In this document: positions 9,801 to 18,334 of the stretch, one piece after another
Layout: every line of letters begins with the position of its first letter
How positions within the stretch are numbered: the first letter of the stretch is position 1
Source of the DNA: Opisthocomus hoazin
Lineage: Eukaryota > Chordata > Aves > Opisthocomiformes > Opisthocomidae
Assembly: GCF_030867145.1 (NCBI RefSeq)
Contig: NC_134428.1
Location: forward strand, 19,447,537 to 19,511,536
Length of the DNA: 64,000 nt
Direction of reading: 5' to 3'
Translations under genes and position numbers: made by a program
The notes under the pieces: model-generated
Told to the model about the DNA's origin: nothing
Database searches by the model: none
Seen by the model: only the letters and a program-made list of their open reading frames with translations

Positions 9801-12800
9801 ATACTGCTGTTTAGACTGGTTAGTTGACAGTATTCCAGGCCAGCTGTCTTCTTTGAAATAAACAAACTCAGTTTCGAACACTTGCTGAAAGTGGTGGGCT
9901 GTTTCTGAAAAGCAGGTTCATGTCTTCGCATGTCCTAAAAACTTTAGAAACTACTCTGGGGAGAAGATGAAGCTTTGCAGAAACTTACAGTCAGGATTGA
10001 AAATCCTCTGTACTAGGGAGAATAAGAAAGGAAGAACTTCCCTACCCTGTGTAGAAAGTGCTGCTACTTCTTGCTAAGACAGTGCAAAAACAAGCGTCAT
10101 GTTTGTGAACTGCGAGATTGCCTAATATCTAACAAAAGTTGGAAGAAACTTGGGCTTCTGTGGAAACAATGTGGTATGTAGTACGTAGGGTACAGGGCAA
10201 GATATTTTCCATGGAGATAAAAAGCAGTTTTTTACATCTGCCTTCAGTGAGCATGGCCTGTCTTAATTGGTAAATGAGATCTAGGTCCCAGGGACGCAGT
10301 AGTATGAGATTGAGGATATACCATGAGACATAAGCGCAAGCTGCCTGCCATACAACGGTGTGAGCGGTACTGATGGATGTTCCCCAACGTGCTTGAGTGC
10401 TTGACTTCACAGTTTGACAGCTGGCTCATACTGATTTTTGTTTAGACTGGAGTAGTGTGCGCTGTGTGACGTCTAGCTTGCAAACTTAAGGTAGCTTGTG
10501 TCACGAAGTAGGAAGACGACCTGTAGATCTAAGCAGTCTTCAGGGGGAATTCTCTTGAACACCCTTTTTGCCTTTTGTTTGTGATCTAGGTATATGGTTC
10601 TGGGGGTTTGATGGCTGCTTCTCACTATTACCTTTGTTGAACTGGATCAAAATTGATAGAATACAGAGAACAGAGGACTCTCTCCGTGTTCGTGAACCGC
10701 AGGCTGATTCTTTGCACTCTGTGCAACCTCCAGAGGTAAGGGAGAACAGTCTAGGGAAGAACTCTGGTATCTTGGAAGACTTCTTAACTGCCATGCCTTC
10801 AATATTTGGCAAGAACTACTTGACACACAAGGCTAATGTGAATAAATGTCTTGATCTTTACATATATTAAAAAAATATTCTGTATACCTTAGGATTCCAT
10901 CGACATCTTTGCTTCTGGTCGTGAAAGTGAGCTGGAAAAGCAAATGGCCTTTCTGTCTGAGAGATACCATCACCTTGATGAAAAATATAGCAAAGTGATG
11001 CTTCTACTCCAGAACCTTCAAGATCAGGTTGCCCAGAAAAGTGACAAAAGCGAAACATTGACGCTAATACGAAATATGATGGGTCAACATCCTCAAGATG
11101 TGAGACTGGAGCAAAAGGTAAGATAGTCAGTTGTTGGTGCTTTTGGGTGGTGATCGACGTATCCTGTTTTAGTAATGCAGATTGCTAGCCATTTGATTCA
11201 GGCTTGCGTCCAATTTTGTGAGCAAAAGTGATTTGCAGCCTTTTCTGCGGGATCTAGAGTTGCAGATCCTCCAGAAGATCGCTCTCCATATGTCTGTGAC
11301 AAGCCAAAAGCTAACATCTGCAGTAGTAACAAAGGCTGTGACTAATGCAGGGGTTCGTGGAATCACAGAAGCGGTGAGTGAGTTGAAGTTCTCGCAAGTT
11401 CAACTAAAACCGTCAGGAGTCCTTTTCTAGGCATTTTTTGGAGCATCGCAGTCAATATAAACGTCAGTGACTTGAAGAGATGTTTAGAACATGAATTGAA
11501 ATGGGGAGAACTACAGAAAATGCTTGATGAAGCGTACGCTTACAGCATTGCTTGTTGCCTGTTGCGAATGTTGTTTTTTTTTTTCCAAAGTATGCTATCT
11601 TGAAAATTGCAGAATTCCCAAAAAAACAGCTATACCAAAGCAATGCAGCTCAGGGTCTGGGGAAGGTGGGGGAAAGAATGCAACTTTTGAAGAAAGCACC
11701 AGTCAATATGCAGTATGAATTTGTATTTTAAGCCAAAAAACCATGCACTAAAAATGGCCTCTGTCTTGAGAGAGGCTTTCAAAGACTTGCGATGGAGTGC
11801 AGCATCTCAAAAAGATGCTTATTCTACATGTATACAGATGTGTATAGATCAATTACTTTATCAGTTGATATTATTAAATTCTTCCCTTTCTCCCCTTCTG
11901 TGTGTATATCTGTAGCAAGTCCAGACTATTGTAAACAATGCCCTGAAACTTTTCTCTCAAGACAAGACTGGTATGGTGGATTTCGCCTTGGAATCTGGAG
12001 GTAAATAGTGGAGGAAACTCCACTTTCACGATTCGTGTTATTTTATAGTATCTACTAAAAATGTCGAAAGATCTGCTTGCGTGGGGTGTACGCACCACTG
12101 AACTCGCTAGGGAAAATGTGTATGTTTTAGCCCTCTGAGGTGAAAAACCTTGAACATGCTGAAAAGAACACTGTACTTGATAGAAGCATTGTATCCCCAG
12201 CCAATGACTAGACTTGAACAGTATCTTTACTAGTTGGTTTTGAGGAAAAGAACTGGTATGTTCACGAAGCTTTGTACAAATCTCTGGCTGAAAAGTCTTC
12301 AGGAAGAAATGAGTAATTATTTCGGCTAACCTGATACCTCTTTTTTAAGGTGGCAGCATTCTGAGTGCTCGCTGTTCTGAAACCTATGACAGCAAACCAG
12401 CAGTGATCAGCCTCTTTGGAATTCCTCTGTGGTACCTCTCTCAGCCTCCAAGGGCGGTGATTCAGGTAATTAAAGGCCGAGTGAAGAAATTCAGCAATGT
12501 TATTTTGTGCTGAGGGGTTTGGATTGTTTCTTGGATGCTGGATGTTTCTGTCTGCAACACACTGTGGGGCACGGGTCCTTTGAACGATGTTCCCAAGAGT
12601 GCCATTCTTCTGGTAGTTCCTGGGCACTGCTCAAGTCGTCTTCTAGCAAAACAAAGACCCTGCTAGGAGGCTTGGGTGGTACACTGGACTTCTGCAGAGT
12701 GTGAGCACTGGGAAGGTTCCTGTTGTGAAGTAGTCTCCAGGCGGATCTTCAAAACGCTGCTGGCTGTTTGGGTGGATGTGCTGTCTCCCTGAAGGATGCT

Positions 12801-14621
12801 ACCAAATAGATTATATTCTGCCACTTACTCTCTAAGACTGTCCCTAATAATTCAGAATTCGCCACAACTCTTTCTGGCAAAATGCTTGTGGCTGCAGGTT
12901 TTGTTGTTGCTGTTGTGTTCCATCCTGTTCTCTCCCCTTTCCTCCTGTCTAGCCGGACGTGTATCCAGGAAACTGCTGGGCTTTCAAAGGATCACAGGGG
13001 TATCTCGTAGTTCGACTTTCAAGGAAGATCTATCCGACTGCCTTTACGTTGGAACACATCCCAAAAGCACTTTCAGCAACAGGAGAGATCTCCAGTGCTC
13101 TGAGGAGCTTTGCAGTATATGTAAGTCTGTCTGTGAACTTCAGAGGATATTTGTATGCATAAAGAATATTTGTGGCGCAGATCTTGGAAAATAAGGACTG
13201 AAGGGAGGACAGCTAAGGAGAGAAACTGCTTGCTTTTAAAATTGCTGTTTTTGTAATCAGCTTTGAGATTAGGAATAAGAAGTGTTGCAGCTAATTTTGA
13301 GGGAGCTGTTTCTTTTTTTCCTGCTTTATACAGTAGTAAATATTTTTGGAGGGAGGTGACTGTTTTTGATTTGGTATCGTTCTTTCAGGCACTGGAACTG
13401 TTCCATCCTTCCACCACTCCTACTGCTTACCCTCTCCCTCCCCAGTGTTGGCTTTGCATCTTGTCTGTGATGTGCCTTCAGTGTGTTTTAAATTGATTTT
13501 AACTAGCACCACAGCTGCTTAGGCAGGACTGCAGAACAGAAGACCACAGGCTACATCAGAGTGTAGCTGTGATCCCTGAGAACATTTGTCTAGCTCCATT
13601 AAATGCTGAAGCCGCCGTCTGCAAGCATCTGAATCTTGGCTTCCGTCTTGTTTGTGATGTTGCTGTTTTCTCATTCTTGTTTGTCCTGAGCAGTTTACAT
13701 TGTACACTGCGATCTTGGTTGTGCCATGGAAATGATGGGGTTTGACCATGAAAACAGCAACATACAAACATAGCACAGCTCTTTGCAGTTCAGGAAAGTC
13801 AAATGCAGAGCTGTGGCTGAAGAAGCATGAAGTTCCACGGGAAGTATTCTGACCTCGGTTTCAGAGACTTGCGTTGACAGGCAGTTAGGTAGGCATGCTT
13901 CTGGCTTTGGTTTGACTTGAAATGTGATGGAAGCAAACGTCTTTCTCCTGTTGTTCTAGGGTCTAGATAATGAATATCAAGAAGGCGGCAAGCTTCTAGG
14001 ACAGTATGTCTACGACCAAGACGGAGAACCACTGCAGACCTTTCCAGTGATGGTAAGTCTGGATGAGAAGATTTCAAGTGTCAGAAGAAGCACACGCATA
14101 TTTTCTAGGGTAGTGCACAATGAGCAGTGAAGGAAAAAGGCTTCATTCTCTGTTGGGCACCGTAGAAACTGAGGTGGAAAGTAGCTACTGATCTGCCTCA
14201 AAACCTAAGGTTCGGATAGTTTAGAGGGGAGGAAAGTTTTGTGCCAGGTGGACACAAGTGGTGTGAAGATACCGAACGTATGAGGAGTCTGCTTCATGCT
14301 GCTTCTGACTCCCTTCACAAAAAAAACCCCAACAAACCGGTTGTAAGGCAAAGAAGGTTCTGTTCCAAGTGGCAGAAGGTTCCCAAGGCATCACTCAGTT
14401 GTTAATCAAAGTTGGTAGTTGCAGGAATGAAGGAAAGCACCTTCAGTTGCACCTGTTTATACTCCAAACCGAACTCTGGTTTGTGTGTTTGTTTTTTCCT
14501 TCTGCAGGAGAAAAGTGAAAACGCATTCCAAATAGTGGAACTGAGAGTGTTTTCTAACTGGGGACATCCGGAATATACCTGCCTTTATCGGTTCAGAGTG
14601 CATGGGAAACTTGCCGAATAA
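6662..14621 (+). CDS. SUN1: SUN1-like gene copy 1 (membrane helix, stalk, SUN domain)
   Basis: This copy can be followed across the unit border: 6662-6892 (unrecognised, optional), 9107-9200, 9313-9371, 10590-10735, 10893-11117, 11202-11373, 11916-12000, 12350-12465, 12953-13120, 13960-14052 and 14508-14621. Every exon has AG/GT borders. Phases match at each join except 11117 to 11202, where stalk exons known from SUN1 are absent. Leaving out 11202-11373 gives a single frame from the ATG at 6802 to the stop at 14619-14621 (about 396 residues). Compared with full-length SUN1, the nucleoplasmic lamin-binding region and most of the coiled coil are missing. GET4 exon 1 (5564-5718) lies upstream on the same strand. 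This copy has Pro for Thr in SETYDSKPA. It could be a functional short SUN protein or a decaying copy; expression is unknown. Confidence 0.7.
6893..9106 (+). other. Intron-like stretch without recognised gene
   Basis: Apart from the 57-bp antisense CR1 end, I recognise nothing coding. Short open stretches (for example 7489-7872) lack splice borders and homology. A T-run near 8381-8392 varies in length between units. The original junction between GET4 and SUN1 intron sequence probably lies in or just before this region, but nothing marks it. Equivalent stretches follow 19019, 23233, 35349, 47465 and 59588. Confidence 0.5.
7867..7923 (-). mobile_element. 57-bp antisense CR1 3' end, unit 1
   Basis: TCATAGAATCATAGAATCG then GTTGGAAAAGACCTCTAAG and ATCATCAAGTCCAACC are the reverse complement of a CR1 3' terminus with its repeated ATTCTATGA tail. 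Only the last 57 bases of the element are present. Equivalents: 19994-20050, 24208-24264, 36324-36380, 48440-48496 and 60563-60619. Confidence 0.82.
9107..9200 (+). CDS. SUN1: SUN1-like exon before the membrane helix
   Basis: The exon follows CTTCTAG and precedes GTGCGT. Read in phase 1-2 it gives RAASGMYRLL, then RTGWYQLATLMSFL and KVFLLKR. This matches the SUN1 stretch recalled as GKAASGVFWWLGIGWYQFVT then LISWLNVFLLTR in human. That stretch is the hydrophobic, membrane-associated part just before the transmembrane helix. Another frame of the same bases is also open and would mislead a simple ORF search. Confidence 0.85.
9313..9371 (+). CDS. SUN1: SUN1-like transmembrane exon
   Basis: This 59-bp exon (acceptor TTTCTCTAG, donor GTACGTG) encodes CLPKTYKLFLFLLPLLFPL in phase 2-1. 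It aligns with human SUN1 KFLVLLIPLFLLLAG, the single inner-nuclear-membrane helix. The last Pro is Leu in units 3-5 (CCA to CTA). Because the exon starts with one base completing a codon, it is also in phase with the end of GET4 exon 1. Equivalents: 21440-21498, 25654-25712, 37770-37828, 49886-49944 and 62009-62067. Confidence 0.87.
9372..10589 (+). other. SUN1 intron after the membrane exon
   Basis: This is a 1.2-kb intron bounded by GTACGTG and GATCTAG. The minus-strand open stretches here show no homology or splice structure. In unit 2 the breakpoint of the 4.2-kb duplication falls in this intron (22547/22549). Confidence 0.6.
10590..10735 (+). CDS. SUN1: SUN1-like exon just luminal of the membrane
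   Basis: The exon lies between GATCTAG and GTAAGG in phase 1-0. It encodes IWFWGFDGCFSLLPLLNWIK then IDRIQRTEDS, matching SUN1 GNFFSFLPVLNW followed by HRTQRVDD. In SUN1 this region links the membrane helix to the coiled-coil stalk in the perinuclear space. Confidence 0.88.
10893..11117 (+). CDS. SUN1: SUN1-like stalk exon, coiled coil
   Basis: This 75-codon exon, phase 0-0 (CCTTAG acceptor, GTAAGA donor), is helical and heptad-rich: SELEKQMAFLSERYHHLDEK and KVMLLLQNLQDQV. It corresponds to the first part of the SUN1 luminal stalk that helps form the trimer. Only 84 bp follow before the next exon, whereas SUN1 normally has several more stalk exons here. Confidence 0.85.
11202..11373 (+). CDS. 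SUN1: SUN1-like exon before the SUN domain, out of phase upstream
   Basis: The exon encodes NFVSKSDLQPFLRDLELQIL and later AGVRGITEA, clearly the SUN1 segment QFVSKGDLQTMLRDLQLQIL to GITEA. It begins in phase 2 and ends in phase 0. The exon at 10893-11117 ends in phase 0, so direct splicing shifts the frame. Other AGs nearby lead at once to stops. The exon is probably skipped, or it marks the copy as damaged. Its own reading frame is intact in all complete copies. Confidence 0.83.
11374..11915 (+). other. SUN1 intron between stalk end and SUN lead-in exon
   Basis: The intron is bounded by GTGAGT and CTGTAG. It contains an 11-T run near 11575 and no recognised feature. Confidence 0.6.
11916..12000 (+). 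CDS. SUN1: SUN1-like exon leading into the SUN domain
   Basis: The exon lies between CTGTAG and GTAAAT in phase 0-1. It encodes QVQTIVNNALKLFSQDKTG and MVDFALESGG, nearly identical to SUN1. It starts in phase 0, so it joins in frame either to the stalk exon 10893-11117 or to 11202-11373. Confidence 0.9.
12350..12465 (+). CDS. SUN1: SUN-domain exon 1 of copy 1
   Basis: The exon starts with GT completing Gly and then reads GSILSARCSETYDSKPA and FGIPLWYLSQPPRAVIQ. The donor is GTAATT. It is the beginning of the SUN beta-sandwich. Only this copy has Pro in place of Thr at SKPA. Confidence 0.9.
12953..13120 (+). CDS. SUN1: SUN-domain exon 2 of copy 1
   Basis: The exon has 56 codons in phase 0-0, from PDVYPGNCWAFKGSQGYLVV to ALRSFAVY. 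It contains the conserved NCWAFKGSQG and FTLEHIPK motifs of the SUN fold. Borders are TGTCTAG and GTAAGT. A longer open frame over the same bases (12796-13194) is out of register and not meaningful. Confidence 0.91.
13960..14052 (+). CDS. SUN1: SUN-domain exon 3 of copy 1
   Basis: The exon has 31 codons in phase 0-0, GLDNEYQEGGKLLGQYVYD then QDGEPLQTFPVM, matching SUN1 GLENEYQEEGQLLGQFTYD. The acceptor here is TTCTAG, against TTGTAG in other units. Confidence 0.9.
14508..14621 (+). CDS. SUN1: SUN-domain exon 4 and stop of copy 1
   Basis: The final exon runs EKSENAFQIVELRVFSNW, GHPEYTCLYRFRVHGKLAE, TAA. The C-terminal stretch ending in YRFRVHG forms part of the KASH-binding pocket in SUN1/SUN2 structures and is unchanged. 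The 3' untranslated region is interrupted after about 85 bases by the CR1. Confidence 0.91.
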   Translation, partial: EKSENAFQIVELRVFSNWGHPEYTCLYRFRVHGKLAE

Positions 14622-14706
14622 TCTCCAGCACTTCAGCTTGGACTGGTTTTACGGTTGTGCATTTTGTTCTCGACTTTTGTATATGCCGGAAAGCCTAGAA
14701 GACTGG

Positions 14707-17390
14707 AATCTTGCCTTTTTCTTCATGGAGGCAGTCGTGATGCGTGGGGCTGACTGCCTAGGTCTGGGCAAGCCCGTGCGTGGGCCTTCGTCCGCCTCGT
14801 CATTTGCCTGCCCCTCCGGTTCCATTGCCTCATACCTATTGCGTCAGGGCACCTGGTGTGGAGAGGGAGGCCAGGAGGGGATTCGCCTGCCGCCCCGAGC
14901 AGGGACCCGTTTCCATTCCCCGCTGTCTCTCAGGTGCTCTCCTTCAGCCTGGTGGCGAGAGGGCAGGGGATCTTCTGCTTCTTGCGGAACATCCATCCTC
15001 TGCGCTTGTTTCGGGGGTGGCAGGGCATGGCTCCACCAGTCTATTTCCCCCTCGCACTCCCTGATGCTCCTGAACCTTTCTGCCTCCTCTTTAAGCTCTG
15101 CCACCAGGACGAGCAGATCATCCACCTGGTCACAGCGCACGCAGGCATTCTGCCTGCTGCCCTCCCATACCAGTGACAGGCTCGGGCACTCCCTGCAGCC
15201 AGAGACCTGCACAGCTGCCTGTTTATGCGGGAGCTCTGTCTGGGTCGCCGTATTCCGCCTGGTGACGGCTTTCAGGCGAGTGGAGACCCTAGCTACCAGC
15301 TGAGCAAGTGATGACCACCGGCTGAATTTACCCCGGTAGCTGGCCGAGCCTCGGGGCCCTGCCTGCGCCAGCTGCCGTGCCAACTGCCGTGCCAATTGCT
15401 GTGGCAGGCCCTGTTTGCCTGTCCTGGTGGCCGCACTGCGGGTCGCTCGTGCTCCCTCGGGGAGCTTTTGTGAGGGGGGAGGGTGCCGCCGTCACTCTTG
15501 ACCCCACTCTTCTTTGGGGGAGGGGGGTTGGGGGGGGCACGCTCTCTCTCGCCAGGCGGCTGTCTCGGCTGTTGTGCCGCTGAGAAAAGGTTTCCCCGGT
15601 GCGATCACTCGCTCCGGAGCCCTTCACTGTGCGGTCTGTTCTTCTCTGCTGCCTCCAAACTGACAAGATGCTGTTGAGAGGATGCAGAGAAGGCAGAGCT
15701 ACTGAATGCCTTCTTTGCTTCAGTCTTCAGTGCCAAGGCAGGCCCTCAGGAATCCCAGGCCCCGGAGGTAAGAGAGGAAGCCTACAGAGAGGATGACTTT
15801 CCCTTGGTCGAGGAGGACTGTGTGAGGGATCGCTTAAGCGATCTGGACGTCCACAAATCCATGGGCCCCGATGGAATGCACCCACGAGTGCTGAGGGAGC
15901 TGGCGGATGTCATTGCTGAGCCACTCTCCATCTTCTTTGAGAGGTCCTGGAGGACAGGAGAGGTGCCGGAGGACTGGAGAAAGGCCAGTGTCACTCCAGT
16001 CTTCAACAAGGGCAAGAAGGAGGACCCAGGGAACTACAGGCCGGTCAGCCTCACCTCCATCCCGGGAAAGGTGATGGAGCAGCTTATCCTGGAGGTCATC
16101 AACAAGCAAGTGGAAGAAAAGAAGGTTATCAGGAGTAGTCAGCGTGGATTCACCAAGGGGAAATCATGCTTGACCAATCTGATAGCTTTCTACGATGACA
16201 TGACTGGCCGGGTAGATGAAGGGAGAGCCATAGATGTTATCTACCTAGACTTCAGCAAGGCTTTCGACACAGTCTCCCATAATATCGTCCTAGGGAAGCT
16301 CAGGAAGTATGGGCTGGATGAGTGGTCGGTGAGGTGGATTGAGAACTGGCTGAATGGCAGAACTCAGAGGGTTGTCATCAGCGGCGCTGAGTCTAGTTGG
16401 AGGCCGGTAACTAGTGGTGTCCCCCAGGGGTCAGTACTGGGCCCAGCCTTGTTCAACTTCTTCATCAGTGACCTGGATGAAGAGTTAGAGTGTACCCTCA
16501 GCAAGTTTGCTGATGACACCAAACTGGGAGGAGTGGTAGATACACCAGCAGGCTGTGCTGCCATTCAGCGTGACCTGGACAGGCTGGAAAGTTGGGCAGA
16601 GAGGAACCTGATGAGGTTCAACAAAGGCAAATGCAGGGTCCTGCACATGGGGAGGAACAACCCCAGGCATCAGTACAGGCTTGGGGCGGACCTGCTGGAG
16701 AGCAGCTGTGCGGAGAGGGACCTGGGTGTCCTGGTGGACGACAGGTTAACCATGAGCCAGCAGTGTGCCCTGGCTGCCAAGAAGGCCAATGGCATTCTGG
16801 GATGCATCAAAAGGAGTGTGGCCAGCAGGTCGAGGAAGGTTCTCCTTCCCCTCTACACTGCCCTAGTGAGGCCTCTATCTAGAGTACTCTGTCCAGTTCT
16901 GGGCTCCCCAGTTCAAGAAAGATGAGGAGCTACTGGAGAGAGTCCAGCGGAGGGCTACAAGGATGGTGAGGGGACTGGAACATCTCTGCTATGAGGAGAG
17001 GCTGAGGGAGCTGGGCTTGTTCAGCCTGAAGAAGAGAAGGCTGCGAGGGGACCTAATAAATGCTTACAAATATCTGAAGGGTGGGTGTCAGGAGGATGGG
17101 GCCAAGCTCTTTTCAGTGGTGCCCAGTGACAGGACAAGGGGCAATGAGCACAAACTGAAGCACAGGAAGTTCCGTCTGAATATGAGGAAGATTTTCTTCC
17201 CTCTGAGGGTGACGGAGCACTGGAACAGGCTGCCCAGGGAGGTTGTGGAGTCTCCTTCTCTGGAGATATTCAAGACCCGCCTGGACAAGGTCCTCTACAA
17301 CCTACTGTAGGTGACCCTGCTCCGGCAGGAGGGTTGGGCTAGATGACCCACAGAGGTCCCTTCCAACCCCTACCATTCTGTGATTCTGTG
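14707..17390 (+). mobile_element. CR1 LINE with inverted 5' part, unit 2
   Basis: This has the same insertion and structure as in unit 1. It shares the ORF2 frame break. It differs by AATAAATGC for AATAAATTC in the RT C-terminal region and by AATATCGTCC, which is shared only with unit 5. Confidence 0.92.
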
Positions 17391-17690
17391 AGATGTTTAA
17401 AGAAAAGAGTTTTAATTTTTGAAAGCGCGCGTAATGCTTGAAAGAAGAAATCAAAGTTTCTTTCCTGTATTTTTGATCACCTGCTGCAATCGCTACGCCA
17501 GTAAAACCCAAGGAGTGCCCCTTGCCCGAGGGGCAGACGCAGGGGCTTTGTTGCCAAATGCCTTCTCCCCCTTCCTCTCTCCCCCCGGCTGGGTCTCAGC
17601 GGTCTGCAATACCCTCTCCCCAGTTCGTGCCTGAGATGTTGGGGCTTGGGTTCATTCCGCTCTCTGAGCCCCCTTCCCTCAGCTGCGTCG
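17391..17690 (+). promoter_or_regulatory. GET4 upstream promoter-like region, unit 2
   Basis: This is the same as 5264-5563 by eye. It stands upstream of SUN1-like copy 2. Confidence 0.42.
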
Positions 17691-17845
17691 ATGGCGGCCG
17701 CGATGATGGCGGCGGAGCAGGAAGCCGTCAAAGGCGGCGGCAGGAACCGCGGCGGCGTGCAGCGCGTGGAGGGCAAGCTGCGCGCCAGCGTCGAGAAGGG
17801 CGACTGCTACGAGGCGCACCAGATGTACCGGACGCTCTTCCTCAG
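17691..17845 (+). CDS. GET4: GET4 exon 1, unit 2
   Basis: The sequence is identical by eye to 5564-5718, with the same donor. A run of eight C follows in the intron (CCTCCCCCCCCGGCC), a site that varies between units. Confidence 0.88.
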
Positions 17846-18115
17846 GTGGGGCCCGGCCCGCCGCCCTGCCCCTCCCCCCCCGGCCTTCCAGAGCCTTCCC
17901 ACGCACCCAGCGTAACCACATCTGTTTTGCTTTCCTGGAAGCTTCTCTTCTGATGCCATCAAATGACTATAACTTTTGTGTAAGGGAATGCTGAGACTTG
18001 GTACTGTGCCTTAGCTGTAGATGTTGATGAAAAGACTAAATCTACAAAATTCTGGTTGATGTTTTCTTTTCTGTACCGATATGTTCATCACTAGCAGCAT
18101 CTGTCTGTTTTGTAG

Positions 18116-18194
18116 CAAAACAGTGCTGCTGATGTGTCCGTGCTGGGTTTGGAGTCTGGAGAAATCGGATGCAAAAGTAGCAGAGGACCTTTAG
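18116..18194 (+). pseudogene. GET4: GET4 exon 3 relic, unit 2
   Basis: This has the same relic and the same frame change as at 5989-6067. Confidence 0.78.
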
Positions 18195-18334
18195 GTGAGG
18201 TGACTTTTGCACTCGCTTTGACGTTGCTCAGATGTGCTTTGAGTTGGAGACTGGTAACAACAGTCACTGTGCAACCTGAAATGCTTTTTGTATGCCCTCC
18301 CAGATGGCTAAGGGTTACCTTCGTCATAGCAATG

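Larger units (their letters stand above)
1..12127 (+). repeat. Tandem array unit 1 (12,127 bp, type A)
   Basis: This is a full repeat unit, counted from the intron just upstream of the first SUN-domain exon; the same sequence restarts at 12128. It contains SUN1 3' exons, an inverted-5' CR1, GET4 exon 1, the GET4 exon 3 relic and SUN1 membrane and stalk exons. Type A markers are three copies of a 12-bp motif in the CR1 5' region (3245-3280), Pro in the last part of the membrane helix (exon 9313-9371), and an inserted base in CR1 ORF2 near 4749. The phase of the unit start is arbitrary. Confidence 0.97.

Noticed and set aside
9574-10410. Several minus-strand frames in the intron after the membrane exon
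   Set aside because: They are short, without domains, start context or splice signals, and repeated only because the unit is repeated.
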